The notes under the pieces are model-generated. The model saw only the letters and a list, made by a program, of their open reading frames with translations. It did not search any database and was not told where the DNA came from. From Rahnella victoriana (GTDB lineage Bacteria > Pseudomonadota > Gammaproteobacteria > Enterobacterales > Enterobacteriaceae): 64,000 nucleotides of DNA. Location of the stretch: NCBI RefSeq assembly GCF_004330295.1, contig NZ_SJOJ01000022.1, positions 1-64,000 on the forward strand. Direction: 5' to 3'. The translations under genes and the position numbers were made by a program. Shown here piece after piece: positions 1-9,463 of this stretch (position 1 is its first letter; each line of letters opens with the position of its first letter).

Positions 1-1
1 G

Positions 2-23
2 CCCTCCCCTTCGCAGGGGAAGG
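2..23 (-). terminator. possible hairpin downstream of dedD
   Basis: Arms CCCTCCCC and GGGGAAGG flank a six-base loop and pair with one G-U. The hairpin lies just after the dedD stop on the minus strand. Any T-tract would fall outside the window, so a terminator role is only a guess; in E. coli cvpA follows here. Confidence 0.25.
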
Positions 24-30
24 AGCAAAG

Positions 31-819
31 TCAGTGTGCAGAATATGCGCGAACCTGCCCGCCTAATCCACTCAGCTGTTGCAGTTGCGGCAATGAGGCT
101 TCGAGTTTCTGCTTCGAGGCATCCGGGCCGACGTACAGGCGCGTGATCTGCCCCTGAACCGGTGTGGCCGGAACGGTGTAAGCACGGAAACCTGACAGGC
201 GCAGATTCGCCACAATTTCATTGGCTTTAGCGGCATTTTTCAATGCGCCAAGCTGAACCACATAAGACTGCCCTGCCGGTGCTTTTTCTTCCGGTGCAGG
301 TTTCGGCTGTTCAACCGGTTTAGGTTGTTCGGCAACTGCCTTCGGTTGTTCGACCGGTTTCGGCTGCTCCACAGGCTTCGGTTTCACCGTGGGCTTAGCT
401 TCCACCATCGGTTTAGGTTCAATCGTTTTTGGCTTCTGCGGCGCAGGTTTGACCGGCGCGGTCTGTACCGGTTTTTTCTGCTCAGGCAGTGTGGTGGCCG
501 GCGGAGCTTCTATGGTGGTGTTGCCGGGTGCCACATTGCCCTGATTCGCGGCATTGGTATTGTTGGCTGAACTCTCCGCGTCCGGTTCGCCGTTCATGGC
601 CTGATCGGCACCTTCCGGCGGCTGAGCAGGCAAAGATTGCGTGACCGGTGGCACCGAGTCCTGTTCTTCAACATCACCTGGTTTTGGCACCAATGGAATA
701 GACGCAAATTCGTCTTCGTAATGCTTTTTCTTGCCGTCGAGTAAACCGGGCAAAATGATGACGCCCAGCGCCACCAGAATGACCGTCCCGACCAGACGAT
801 TTTGAAACTTACTTGCCAC
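31..819 (-). CDS. dedD: cell division protein DedD (SPOR domain)
   Basis: 262 residues, close to enterobacterial DedD (about 220) but longer. Residues 1-30 form an N-terminal membrane anchor (VGTVILVALGVIILPGLLDG). A long low-complexity periplasmic linker follows, with repeats of the type PKPVEQPKPV around residues 125-180. The C-terminal SPOR domain starts near residue 184 (SYVVQLGAL...). SPOR domains bind glycan strands stripped of stem peptides at the septum, and DedD is a non-essential divisome protein that helps septal peptidoglycan synthesis. The gene is last in the accD-folC-dedD run and its start overlaps the end of folC by 11 bases. The extra length is entirely in the Pro/Lys linker. 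Confidence 0.93.
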   Translation of the reverse strand: MASKFQNRLVGTVILVALGVIILPGLLDGKKKHYEDEFASIPLVPKPGDVEEQDSVPPVTQSLPAQPPEGADQAMNGEPDAESSANNTNAANQGNVAPGNTTIEAPPATTLPEQKKPVQTAPVKPAPQKPKTIEPKPMVEAKPTVKPKPVEQPKPVEQPKAVAEQPKPVEQPKPAPEEKAPAGQSYVVQLGALKNAAKANEIVANLRLSGFRAYTVPATPVQGQITRLYVGPDASKQKLEASLPQLQQLSGLGGQVRAYSAH

Positions 820-2095
820 TGGTTTTCCCCGTGTCTAAAGCATCCATTACGTGAGCTACGGTATGGAACGAGCCGCAGACAATCACAATATCCTGAGGAG
901 CCGCCTCCTGCATAGCCTGTTTCCAGGCAGACTCCACATCATCAAACTGGTGCGCCTGAGGCAGATGCGTCGTCAGTTCTTCGACACTGGCCCCGCGCGG
1001 TCCTTCCAGCGGCGCGCAATACCATTCATCCACCTGCGGCGACAGGCAAGCCAGCGTACCGGCAATATCTTTGTCTTTCAACATTCCGACGACGGCGCGA
1101 ACTTTGCCGCCATTTCTCGGCTGTTCCGCCAGACGTCCGGCCAGATACGCCGCCGCATGCGGGTTATGCGCGACATCCAGGATCAGGCGTGGCGATTCAC
1201 TCACCGTCTGGAAACGTCCCGGCAACGCCGCGCGCTGTAAACCACTGCGTAACGCGGCTTCAGGAACAGCCAGTGCGGAATAATGCAGGGCAGCCAGCGC
1301 GGTCGCCGCATTGGCCAGCGGCACATTCGGCAACGGTAAACCTTCCAGCACGTTCACCTCGTTGCCCTGTTCCAGCGCCGCCCAGCGCCACTGTCCGACA
1401 TCGGCAGAAAAATGCCAGTTCACATCACGGCGATGTAAATCAGCGTGTTTTTCCTGCGCAACGGCAGCAATGGATTGCGGCATATCAGGCTCACCGACCA
1501 CGGCCGGTTTACCGCCACGGAAAATACCGGCTTTTTCGCGGCCGATGCTTTCGCGATCCGAACCCAGCCAGTCGGTATGATCGAGCGCAATACTGGTGAC
1601 CACGGCGACACTGGCATCGACGATATTGGTCGCGTCCAGGCGTCCGCCCAGCCCGACTTCGAGGATCACCACACCCAGCTTCGCCTGTTTGAACAGGTGC
1701 AACGCCGACAATGTGCCGTACTCAAAATAGGTCAGCGAGATATCACCACGACCGGCTTCCAGCACCGCGAAGGATTCACAGTGCGCGGATCCCGGCAGCT
1801 CTTCACCCTGAATGCGCACCCGTTCGGTGTAGCGCACCAGATGCGGGGAACTGTAAACGCCCACGCGGTATCCGGCCGCCATCAGGATGGACTCCAGCGT
1901 GGCGCAGGTGGTGCCCTTGCCATTGGTTCCGGCGACGGTAAACACAAACGGTGCTGGCGTCAGTAAATCGAGTTTCGTGGCAACCGCTTTCACGCGGTCG
2001 AGGCCCAGTTCAATGGCCTGAGAATGGAGATGTTCGAGATAATAAAGCCACGTGGCCAAAGGCGACGTGGCTTGGGGGATAAGTTGATTTTGCAT
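809..2095 (-). CDS. folC: bifunctional dihydrofolate synthase / folylpolyglutamate synthase
   Basis: 428 residues. A Mur-ligase-type ATP-binding loop GTNGKGTT lies near residue 57, followed by SSPHLVRYTERVRIQG, a FolC family signature. The C-terminal ligase domain contains LDVAHNPHAA. The enzyme adds L-glutamate to dihydropteroate and then extends the glutamate tail of reduced folates in the cytoplasm. It lies between accD (190 bp upstream) and dedD (11-bp overlap), as in E. coli. Translational coupling to dedD is likely from the overlap. Confidence 0.97.
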   Translation of the reverse strand: MQNQLIPQATSPLATWLYYLEHLHSQAIELGLDRVKAVATKLDLLTPAPFVFTVAGTNGKGTTCATLESILMAAGYRVGVYSSPHLVRYTERVRIQGEELPGSAHCESFAVLEAGRGDISLTYFEYGTLSALHLFKQAKLGVVILEVGLGGRLDATNIVDASVAVVTSIALDHTDWLGSDRESIGREKAGIFRGGKPAVVGEPDMPQSIAAVAQEKHADLHRRDVNWHFSADVGQWRWAALEQGNEVNVLEGLPLPNVPLANAATALAALHYSALAVPEAALRSGLQRAALPGRFQTVSESPRLILDVAHNPHAAAYLAGRLAEQPRNGGKVRAVVGMLKDKDIAGTLACLSPQVDEWYCAPLEGPRGASVEELTTHLPQAHQFDDVESAWKQAMQEAAPQDIVIVCGSFHTVAHVMDALDTGKTSGK

Positions 2096-2227
2096 GAGTC
2101 CCGTTCAACCTTGTCAGGTTCACTTCGACACTACATCACCAGACTGTGACAGCAGGCAATGCCCTCTTTGTCAGATCTCACCAACAGAGTAAAAGCACGG
2201 GCTGCCTGTTTTGCAGAAAAACAGTGT

Positions 2228-2254
2228 GGGCGGCACAACAACCGATGGCCGCCC
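2228..2254 (-). terminator. possible terminator between accD and folC
   Basis: A perfect 7-bp inverted repeat GGGCGGC / GCCGCCC has a 13-base loop, 31 bases past the accD stop. On the minus strand it is followed by CACACTGTTTTT, so the T-tract is offset. Termination may be partial. Confidence 0.4.
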
Positions 2255-2284
2255 CAATTACTGACCGGCGTTTACCCTGTCTGA

Positions 2285-3199
2285 TCAGGCATCCTGGTTG
2301 TCAGCGGCGGAACCGTTGACAGCAACATGGACGTCAGCCACATTCGGCTCCGGTTGCCCGGTCAGTTTCGCCAGCACGCTGCCCAGTTTGGCACGCATAT
2401 CCGGACGACGTACGATCATATCAATCGCACCTTTTTCGATCAGGAACTCACTGCGCTGGAAGCCCGGCGGCAGTTTTTCGCGCACGGTTTGCTCGATAAC
2501 GCGTGGACCGGCAAAACCGATCAGCGCTTTCGGCTCAGCGACGTTGATGTCGCCCAGCATCGCCAGACTGGCAGAAACACCGCCCATGGTCGGGTCAGTC
2601 AGCACAGAAATGTACGGCAGGCCGCGTTCCTGTAATTTCGCCAGTGCAGCACTGGTTTTCGCCATCTGCATCAGCGACATCAGCGCTTCCTGCATACGGG
2701 CACCGCCACTGGCAGAGAAACACACCAGCGGACAGTTATCTTCCAGCGCCTGCTCAACGGCACGCACAAAACGCGCACCCACCACGGACGCCATTGAACC
2801 GCCCATGAAGGCAAATTCAAATGAAGCCACCACGATTGGCATGCCGAACAGCGTGCCTTTCATGACGACCATCGCGTCTTTTTCGTTGGTTTCTTTTTGT
2901 GCCGCAACCAGACGATCTTTGTATTTCTTGGAATCTTTAAACTTCAGAACATCTTTAGGCTCAAGCTCGCTGCCTAATTCAACCTCACTGCCCTCGTCCA
3001 TGAAAGTGGCCAGACGCATACGCGCGGTAAGACGCATATGGTGGTCGCACTTAGGGCACACCATGAGGTTGCGCTCAAGCTCGGCGCGGTAAAGGACCTG
3101 CCCGCAGCTGTCGCATTTAGTCCAGACGCCCTCAGGAATACTTGCCTTACGGGTTTGCGAGTCGGTGCTCTTACTAAGAATTCGTTCAATCCAGCTCAT
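2285..3199 (-). CDS. accD: acetyl-CoA carboxylase carboxyltransferase subunit beta
   Basis: 304 residues, the same length as E. coli AccD. The ATG at 3199 ([11 protein letters not shown]) is preceded by AAAGG at a good distance; an in-frame upstream start at 3256 would add 19 residues unlike the family. The N-terminal zinc ribbon is [13 protein letters not shown]...CPKCDHHM (about residues 28-52). The crotonase-fold body carries [12 protein letters not shown] and the glycine-rich [15 protein letters not shown]. With AccA it transfers the carboxyl group from carboxybiotin to acetyl-CoA, the first step of fatty acid synthesis. The 263 bp upstream hold no gene and probably contain the accD promoter and leader. 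Confidence 0.97.
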   Translation of the reverse strand: MSWIERILSKSTDSQTRKASIPEGVWTKCDSCGQVLYRAELERNLMVCPKCDHHMRLTARMRLATFMDEGSEVELGSELEPKDVLKFKDSKKYKDRLVAAQKETNEKDAMVVMKGTLFGMPIVVASFEFAFMGGSMASVVGARFVRAVEQALEDNCPLVCFSASGGARMQEALMSLMQMAKTSAALAKLQERGLPYISVLTDPTMGGVSASLAMLGDINVAEPKALIGFAGPRVIEQTVREKLPPGFQRSEFLIEKGAIDMIVRRPDMRAKLGSVLAKLTGQPEPNVADVHVAVNGSAADNQDA

Positions 3200-3445
3200 C
3201 GATAACCTTTCTGTTTGAACCCGGCCGAAGCCAGTCCGCTGTTCATGCTGTAACAAGTCCCCTGAAACCTACCCAAAATCACCTGTGCGCGGCGTGATAA
3301 AAAACCTCACACACCGCGTCACAGAAGGGTTGTTCGCAGGAACAGACCATAAATTGTCGCTCATTAAACCATAACGGCCAGACACTGTGGATAAAAAACT
3401 GGTCTTACCCTCGGGTTTAATGCCTTAAATTTTAACGCGCTTGCG

Positions 3446-3478
3446 TAAAAAAACGTCAGGGATTACTCCTGCTGACGC
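3446..3478 (-). terminator. rho-independent terminator overlapping the dedA stop codon
   Basis: On the minus strand CGTCAG pairs with CTGACG, followed directly by seven T residues (3447-3453). The dedA stop codon lies in the loop, so the last dedA codons form the 5' arm. Confidence 0.65.
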
Positions 3479-4131
3479 TTTTCTTTTGCGGCTGCGCGTT
3501 TGTGCCGCCAGATTTCAACCACACCCGGCAGGATGGAAACCACAATGATTGCCACGATCAGTAATTTCAGATTTTCCTGAACAATCGGCAGATCGCCGAA
3601 AAGGTAGCCAGCATAGGTAAATAACAGCACCCAAACCAGCGCCCCAATCACGTTATAGGCCGCAAAATGGCGGTAAGACATATGCCCCATACCGGCCACG
3701 AACGGCGCAAACGTGCGGACGATCGGCACGAAGCGCGCAAGAATAATCGTTTTGCCGCCATGTTTCTCGTAAAACTTATGCGTCTTGTCTAAATAACTGC
3801 GACGGAAAATCTTTGAGTCCGGATTACTGAACAGTCGTTCACCAAACACCCGTCCGATAGTGTAGTTCACCGCATCCCCGAGGATCGCCGCGACAGCCAT
3901 CAGCAATGCCATCAGATGGACATTCATATCGTTGCCCGGCAACGCCGCCAGCGCACCTGCCACGAACAATAAGGAATCGCCCGGCAGGAAAGGTGTCACC
4001 ACCAGACCGGTTTCGCAGAACAAAATCAGGAACAAAATCCCGTAAACCCAGACGCCATACTGCGCAACCAGTTCCGCCAGATGCACATCAATATGCAGAA
4101 TGAAATCTATGACAAAGTGAATAAAGCCCAT
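3463..4131 (-). CDS. dedA: DedA family inner membrane protein
   Basis: 222 residues (E. coli DedA 219). The ATG at 4131 has GGAGG seven bases upstream; a GTG four codons earlier is the only alternative. The protein is strongly hydrophobic, with the conserved [19 protein letters not shown] segment near residue 40 and the R-x-x-P-x-x-R-type segment [20 protein letters not shown] around residue 135. DedA proteins are implicated in undecaprenyl-phosphate and phospholipid flipping and in membrane homeostasis. The gene lies between truA and accD as in E. coli and is closed by a terminator at its stop codon. Confidence 0.95.
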   Translation of the reverse strand: MGFIHFVIDFILHIDVHLAELVAQYGVWVYGILFLILFCETGLVVTPFLPGDSLLFVAGALAALPGNDMNVHLMALLMAVAAILGDAVNYTIGRVFGERLFSNPDSKIFRRSYLDKTHKFYEKHGGKTIILARFVPIVRTFAPFVAGMGHMSYRHFAAYNVIGALVWVLLFTYAGYLFGDLPIVQENLKLLIVAIIVVSILPGVVEIWRHKRAAAKEKRQQE

Positions 4132-4207
4132 CAGTTCCTCCACCTCTTCCTGGTCAAAAAACGCCGTTGTGAATAAACGTTAATGCAACAATCGCTAAAA
4201 ATGTTCC

Positions 4208-5038
4208 TTAATCTTCCAGGAACAGTGGCCCCATATTTACCTGAGGTAATGAAAATTTTTCCGGATAATCAACCGAGACCAGATACAACCCCTCCGGTTT
4301 CCCGGTAGCGGCGGCAAGGTTACGATCTTTTGCCGCCAGCAGGTCGCCCATCCAGCTCACCGGCTGATTGCCCGCGCCGATTTCCACCAGGCTGCCGACA
4401 ATATTGCGCACCATGTGATGAACAAAAGCGTTAGCTTTGATATCGACCACCACATAGTTGCCGTGACGGCTGACATTCAAATGCATCACGTAGCGCCACG
4501 GCGTGCGCGACTGGCACTGCGATGCGCGAAAAGAGGTAAAGTCGTTCTCCCCCAGCAACGCCTGACCGGCAAGCTGCATTTTCTCCACATCGAGCGGCAT
4601 ATGAACGTGGGTCACGCCGGTATGCAAAATCGCTGAGCGGTAACGGTTGTTATAAATAACGTAACGGTAGCGGCGGGCGGTGGCGCTGAAACGGGCGTGG
4701 AAATCTTCCGCCACGTTCGCGCACCAGCGCACGGCAATATTTTTCGGCAGATGGGTATTCACCCCCATCGTCCACGCCGCATCTTTACGCAGCACCGGCG
4801 TATCAAAGTGCACCACCTGTCCGGTCGCGCTGACACCGGCATCCGTACGACCGGCGCAAAACACCACGATCGGCGTATTCGCGACACGGCTCAGCGCCTT
4901 TTCCAGACATTCCTGCACGCTGGCGACGCCCTGCTGACGCTGCCAGCCAAAGTAGGCACTGCCGTCATATTCCACGCCTAACGCCACACGCCCGGCAACC
5001 GGTGCCGCGCTGATGTCAGCGATCACATCTTCGGACAT
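4208..5038 (-). CDS. truA: tRNA pseudouridine(38-40) synthase TruA
   Basis: 276 residues. The catalytic aspartate motif [11 protein letters not shown] places Asp66 as nucleophile. Further family motifs are [18 protein letters not shown] and [15 protein letters not shown]. TruA isomerises uridines 38-40 in the anticodon arm of many tRNAs. Its start is 2 bp after the usg stop, so the two are surely co-transcribed. Length and order match the usg-truA-dedA arrangement of E. coli. Confidence 0.97.
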   Translation of the reverse strand: MSEDVIADISAAPVAGRVALGVEYDGSAYFGWQRQQGVASVQECLEKALSRVANTPIVVFCAGRTDAGVSATGQVVHFDTPVLRKDAAWTMGVNTHLPKNIAVRWCANVAEDFHARFSATARRYRYVIYNNRYRSAILHTGVTHVHMPLDVEKMQLAGQALLGENDFTSFRASQCQSRTPWRYVMHLNVSRHGNYVVVDIKANAFVHHMVRNIVGSLVEIGAGNQPVSWMGDLLAAKDRNLAAATGKPEGLYLVSVDYPEKFSLPQVNMGPLFLED

Positions 5039-5040
5039 AA

Positions 5041-6051
5041 TCAGTACCAGTACTCGTTAATCAGCTTCTCTGCGGTTTCCACCGCCATCAGGGCACCGCC
5101 GAAACGCACATTGTCGGCCACTGACCAGAATTGCAGTAACTCAGGAATGCCGTAGTCATTACGGATACAACCGATGCTCAGGTTGGCATTGCCGGACGCA
5201 TCGCTGACCTGCGTCGGGAAATCATCTTCATCGCTGAGATTAATGTCATCAATTTGTTCCAGTTCGGTGCGCGCTTCATCGGCAGACAGCGGGCGCAAGC
5301 CTTCCAGATGCACCACCTGCGCGTGACCGTAGAACACCGGCGACTGCACGCAGCTGACCGAAATCGGCAGGCCATCGTCCTGCAACACTTTGCGCACCTG
5401 ATCCACCAGCCGGCGTTCCTGACGCACACTGCCCTCTTCATCACTGACCAGCGGTAACAGGTTGAATGCCAGTTGTTTGCTGAAAATACCTTCTTCTGCC
5501 GGAATGCCGTTCAGCAGGCGGGCACTTTGTCCGGCCAGATCGTCAACGGCCGCTTTACCCAGCGCCGAAACGGACAGCAGCGACGTGACGTGCAGACGGG
5601 ACAAACCGGCCTGTTCGGTCAGCGGTTTGATGGCCGTCAGCAACTGACTGGTCAGGCTGTCGGCCACAGCCACGATATTACGGTTGCGGTAATGAGACAG
5701 CGCGTCAGGGTTCACGCCCGGCACCACCAGAGGAATGTCATGCTCAAGGGAGAACAGGCCGCTGCTGTCGATCACCAGACACCCCTGATTTGCCGCTTCT
5801 TCGGCATACAACGCTGAAGCCTCAGAGCCTGCGACAAAGAACGCCAGCTGAACCTGCGACCAGTCAAATTCAGACGCCTGCTGCACGCGCAGGCTTTTAC
5901 CGTTAAAACGCACGGTCTGACCGGCGCTGCGTTCACTGGCCAGCGGGAAGAGCTCACCAACGGGGAACTGACGATCAGCCAATAATTCCAGTAACGCATC
6001 ACCGACTGCGCCCGTTGCGCCAAGCAGCGCAATATTCCAGCCATCAGACAT
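5041..6051 (-). CDS. usg: Usg, aspartate-semialdehyde dehydrogenase-like protein
   Basis: 336 residues from the ATG at 6051 ([17 protein letters not shown]), which has GGAG nine bases upstream; an in-frame start at 6105 would add 18 residues. The N-terminal Rossmann motif is GATGAVG. The protein aligns with aspartate-semialdehyde dehydrogenase, but the segment that holds the catalytic cysteine in that family (PNCST) reads ADSLTSQ here, so Ser replaces Cys. It is therefore unlikely to be a working ASA dehydrogenase. Its function is unknown; it is retained between pdxB and truA. Confidence 0.9.
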   Translation of the reverse strand: MSDGWNIALLGATGAVGDALLELLADRQFPVGELFPLASERSAGQTVRFNGKSLRVQQASEFDWSQVQLAFFVAGSEASALYAEEAANQGCLVIDSSGLFSLEHDIPLVVPGVNPDALSHYRNRNIVAVADSLTSQLLTAIKPLTEQAGLSRLHVTSLLSVSALGKAAVDDLAGQSARLLNGIPAEEGIFSKQLAFNLLPLVSDEEGSVRQERRLVDQVRKVLQDDGLPISVSCVQSPVFYGHAQVVHLEGLRPLSADEARTELEQIDDINLSDEDDFPTQVSDASGNANLSIGCIRNDYGIPELLQFWSVADNVRFGGALMAVETAEKLINEYWY

Positions 6052-6166
6052 GTTGGTATTCTCCAGAAATAAAAGTACAAAATACAAAGGGGCGGTGAAA
6101 CTCACCGCCCGGCTATCAGAGTAATATTGCGTGAATGTACAGTGAAAAGATTCAGGTTGGCTTAAC

Positions 6167-7294
6167 TCAACCTAACTGGCTGTTAAAGCCCAGTTTTTTC
6201 AGCACATCTGCGGTCGCTGCATCGTCGCATATCACCCGTAAAGAGGACCACTCACGACGTTCTTCATAGAACTTACGCAGCTTGTCGAATTCGCCCGGTT
6301 TACCGGCGACACGGCGCAAAGGCCGGTCATCGCGGCGCACATCATACACTAAGTGAATAAGACGCAGCAGTTTGGCTTCGCTCAGCGCGCCACTCAGGGT
6401 CACTTCGGCAAATTCAGGCGCAGGGAGCAAGGATTCCAGCGGCACGGTTTGTGGCTGACCGATAAACTGGCTGAATGCTTCGAACACCTGCGTGGTGCCG
6501 CGGGCTTTGCCTTCCAGGCTGTAACCGGCGATGTGTGCCGTACCGATAGCCACTTTATCCAGCAGCGCCAGCGATAAATCTGGTTCCGGTTCCCAGACAT
6601 CCAGCACGGCGGTCAGTTTTTTACTGCCGTTCAGCGCCTCGAGCAGCGCGGCGTTATCCACCACTTCGCCACGGCAGGCGTTAATCAGAATGCGGTCAGC
6701 GGGCAGACGCGCCAGTAAATCTGCATCCACCAGATGATGCGTGGCATACGGGCCGGACATATTCAACGGCGTGTGGAACGTCAGAATATCTGCTTCAGCG
6801 ACCAGTTTTTCCAGCGGCCAGAATTCACCGGCGTCACCGCGATCGGCGCGTGGCGGATCGCACAGCAACGTACGAACACCGAGTGCTTCAAGACGCGCAT
6901 TCAGACGCGAGCCGACATTCCCCACGCCGATGATCCCGACCGTTTTATCGCGCAACTGGAAACCGTCGCGTTGCGCGAGGATCAGCAGGGATGAGAAAAC
7001 GTATTCCACTACCGCAATCGCATTACAGCCCGGCGCGGCGGAGAAACCAATCCCGGCGCTGGCCAGCCATGCATCATCCACGTGATCGGTTCCCGCCGTG
7101 GCGGTGCCGACAAATTTCACCGGTTTTCCCGCCAGTAAACTTTCGTTCACTTTGGTCACAGACCGCACCATCAGCGCATCGGCATCATTCAGGGCATCTT
7201 GCGGAATAGGACGGCCGGGCACAGCCTGCACGTTACCCAGACGGCTAAAAAGCTCGACGGCATACGGCATATTTTCATCAACCAGGATTTTCAC
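6167..7294 (-). CDS. pdxB: 4-phosphoerythronate dehydrogenase
   Basis: 375 residues counted from a GTG ([12 protein letters not shown]) at 7294. This GTG has GGAG six bases upstream and matches the usual N-terminus; an ATG six codons earlier (7312) is the alternative. It is a D-2-hydroxyacid dehydrogenase with the NAD-binding [20 protein letters not shown] segment and the catalytic region [10 protein letters not shown]...WEPEP...[14 protein letters not shown]. The C-terminal domain is the PdxB dimerisation region. It oxidises 4-phospho-D-erythronate in de novo pyridoxal 5'-phosphate synthesis. It heads the pdxB-usg-truA run, with 115 bp to usg. Confidence 0.96.
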   Translation of the reverse strand: MKILVDENMPYAVELFSRLGNVQAVPGRPIPQDALNDADALMVRSVTKVNESLLAGKPVKFVGTATAGTDHVDDAWLASAGIGFSAAPGCNAIAVVEYVFSSLLILAQRDGFQLRDKTVGIIGVGNVGSRLNARLEALGVRTLLCDPPRADRGDAGEFWPLEKLVAEADILTFHTPLNMSGPYATHHLVDADLLARLPADRILINACRGEVVDNAALLEALNGSKKLTAVLDVWEPEPDLSLALLDKVAIGTAHIAGYSLEGKARGTTQVFEAFSQFIGQPQTVPLESLLPAPEFAEVTLSGALSEAKLLRLIHLVYDVRRDDRPLRRVAGKPGEFDKLRKFYEERREWSSLRVICDDAATADVLKKLGFNSQLG

Positions 7295-7394
7295 GTTTGT
7301 CTCCGGCAGCATGGCCTAAAGAAAGAATAGAAAATAAAGAGGGCATTGATTTTGCCACGATACCGGGTCAGATCCCAACTTTCAGGGCACAGGT

Positions 7395-8186
7395 TTACCT
7401 GTCGTTACGAAAACGCTGCGGTGTGGTACCGGAAACCTGCTGAAACATAGCGATAAAGGCAGACGACGAGCTGTAACCCAGTTCGAGTGAGATATCCTGC
7501 ACCGTCTTCCCCTGCTCAAGCAATGAGATGGAATGCAGAAAACGCAGCCGCTGACGCCACTGCGCAAAGCTCATCCCCAGTTCCTGCTGGCATCGCCGCG
7601 ACAATGTCCGTTCGGTGGTATACACCTGCGTCGCCCAGTGCGCCAGCGGCGTATTATCCGCCGGATTCTTTTCCAGCGCGCTCAGGATCGGAGCCAGTAA
7701 TTTATTCTCTGACGTCGGCAGATAGGTGTTCTGACGCGGTGCCAGACTGATCTGATCGAGCAACACGCGGCACATGCGCAAATCCGCCTCACTCTGCGGC
7801 TCGGTCATGTTTCGTGAGAAGCAGTCATCAGCGATGGCATTAAAAATGGCCGTGGGCGTCAGCAGACAAGGTTCGGCAGGCAGATGGGTGTCCAGTTCCG
7901 GCGCAATATCGATGGCACAAAAACGGGTTGTTTTGCGGTTATAACTGGAATGCTCCACGCCCGCAGGCACCCAGATAGCGAATTCACGCGGGGCCAGATA
8001 ACGCTGACCGGCCACCAGCATGGCCAGTACGCCGGATTTGACGCAGATAATCTGGCTCCAGGGATGCGAATGGCGCACATACTCCGAATTCCCCTCAACG
8101 ATTTCGCCGCGAAAAAGCAGCGTAACCGGCATCTTTTCGGGTAATGGCGGATAATAACGGGGTGAGGAAGAACGTGGCGAACGCAT
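7395..8186 (-). CDS. AraC family transcriptional regulator
   Basis: 263 residues. The ATG at 8186 (MRSPRSSS) follows AAAAAGG closely; a GTG at 8213 would add nine residues. The N-terminal cupin-like sensor domain contains HSHPWSQI...WVPAGVEHSSY (about residues 35-90). The C-terminal double helix-turn-helix (about 165-263) ends VQDISLELGYSSSSAFIAMFQQVSGTTPQRFR, an AraC hallmark. It is divergent from a DMT-family exporter 128 bp away, with a 7-bp perfect inverted repeat between them, so it probably controls that exporter. The inducer is unknown. Confidence 0.9.
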   Translation of the reverse strand: MRSPRSSSPRYYPPLPEKMPVTLLFRGEIVEGNSEYVRHSHPWSQIICVKSGVLAMLVAGQRYLAPREFAIWVPAGVEHSSYNRKTTRFCAIDIAPELDTHLPAEPCLLTPTAIFNAIADDCFSRNMTEPQSEADLRMCRVLLDQISLAPRQNTYLPTSENKLLAPILSALEKNPADNTPLAHWATQVYTTERTLSRRCQQELGMSFAQWRQRLRFLHSISLLEQGKTVQDISLELGYSSSSAFIAMFQQVSGTTPQRFRNDR

Positions 8187-8237
8187 AAAAACCTTTTTGT
8201 CTGTGAGCCGCACGGGATTGTCCGGATTGCACGACGT

Positions 8238-8275
8238 ATTGTCTGATTATCGTTATATCTAACAAACAAGACAAT
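8238..8275. promoter_or_regulatory. candidate operator of the AraC-type regulator
   Basis: Perfect inverted repeat ATTGTCT (8238-8244) / AGACAAT (8269-8275). The arms lie 31 bp apart start to start, about three helical turns, in the middle of the divergent intergenic region. This fits cooperative binding of a dimer; the binding itself is inferred. Confidence 0.4.
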
Positions 8276-8314
8276 CGTACACTGACGTGACGATTTACTG
8301 AGGAATATTATGTC

Positions 8315-9220
8315 ATGAATGTGCTCTTTCCCCTGCTCGCCGTCCTGATCTGGTCACTGAACGCGGTGGTCAGTAAAGCCTCGGCCAGCGCGATTGATCC
8401 GGCTGCCATTTCGTTTTACCGCTGGCTGCTCGCCCTGCTGACGCTGACTCCGTTCATTTTGCCCGGTGTGCTGCGCAACCTTCAGGCGATAAAACAATAC
8501 TGGTGGAAACTGCTGATCCTCGGCCTGCTGGGCATGGTGCTTTATCAGAGTCTGGCCTATTACGCCGCCCACAGTGTCAGTGCGCTGTTTATGGGGATCC
8601 TCAACTCGCTGATCCCGCTGCTGACCGTGCTGATTGGTCTGTTTGTGCTGAGCGTGGTGCCGACCGTCGGCGTGGCGTTGGGCAGTATGATTTCTCTCGG
8701 CGGCCTGGTCTGGCTGGTCAGTGCCGGTGATCCAGCGCAACTGCTGCAACACGGGATTGGCACGGGTGAGCTGATGATGTTTGCCGCTTCGGCGTCCTAC
8801 GCATTGTATGGCGTGCTGACCAAACGCTGGGCGATCCCGCTGCCGAACTGGCAGTCGTTATATGTGCAGATCATTTTCGGTGTGTTACTGCTGCTGCCGA
8901 ATTTCCTGATGGCGAAGGATGTCAGCCTGACGGTACACAATATTCCGCTGGTGTTGTTCGCGGGGATCCCGGCCTCGATCATTGCGCCGTTTTTATGGAT
9001 CCAGGGCGTTATTCGTCTCGGCGCCAACAAAGCGTCCATTTTCATGAACCTGTCGCCGATTTTCACCGCCGTGATCGCCGTGTTGTTCCTGCACGAGCAG
9101 TTGCACAGCTACCATCTTATCGGCGGGGGTATCACCCTCGCCGGGGTGATCCTGGCGCAGCGTTTGCGTAAACCGCTGTTCAGCCGCGCCGTCCCAGCGG
9201 CACAAAAAAATCCCCGCTAA
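8315..9220 (+). CDS. EamA/DMT family transporter
   Basis: 301 residues from an ATG with GAGGAA nine bases upstream. About ten hydrophobic segments form two EamA repeats: the first begins LFPLLAVLIWSLNAVVSKASA, the second GELMMFAASASYALYGVLTKRWA. EamA proteins export amino acids or other small metabolites across the inner membrane, and the substrate cannot be read from sequence. It is absent from this position in E. coli and, with the divergent AraC gene, forms an inserted pair between pdxB and flk. A terminator hairpin follows. Confidence 0.88.
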   Translation: MNVLFPLLAVLIWSLNAVVSKASASAIDPAAISFYRWLLALLTLTPFILPGVLRNLQAIKQYWWKLLILGLLGMVLYQSLAYYAAHSVSALFMGILNSLIPLLTVLIGLFVLSVVPTVGVALGSMISLGGLVWLVSAGDPAQLLQHGIGTGELMMFAASASYALYGVLTKRWAIPLPNWQSLYVQIIFGVLLLLPNFLMAKDVSLTVHNIPLVLFAGIPASIIAPFLWIQGVIRLGANKASIFMNLSPIFTAVIAVLFLHEQLHSYHLIGGGITLAGVILAQRLRKPLFSRAVPAAQKNPR

Positions 9221-9226
9221 ATCCTC

Positions 9227-9263
9227 GTGCCATCTTCCGGAAAGAAGATGGCACTTGCCTGTT
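9227..9263 (+). terminator. terminator of the EamA transporter gene
   Basis: A perfect 10-bp stem GTGCCATCTT / AAGATGGCAC with an eight-base loop, followed by a T-rich stretch (TTGCCTGTTTT). Confidence 0.6.
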
Positions 9264-9463
9264 TTCTGCTTTCGCGCCCCGCCAGACATTTTTATCTGCC
9301 GTTTTAGGAAACAATCTCCCCAAGAATCTTACTCAGCCTGCTATTCACGGTGTCGATTAATACACTTTGCAGGTATGATGAGCCGCTTCCGCGCTCTGCG
9401 CCGTGCTTTTTACTTTTCATTAAGTTCAGGCAACGTTTTAAATTTCCAGCGAAGGACGGTGAT

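Noticed and set aside
361-680. tandem repeat in dedD as a possible CRISPR or minisatellite
   Set aside because: The repeats encode the Pro/Lys/Glu/Gln-rich linker of DedD in frame; no spacer-repeat pattern is present, and no CRISPR array was seen anywhere in the window.
5041-6051. usg as a second aspartate-semialdehyde dehydrogenase (asd)
   Set aside because: The catalytic cysteine position is Ser and the gene is in the usg position between pdxB and truA.
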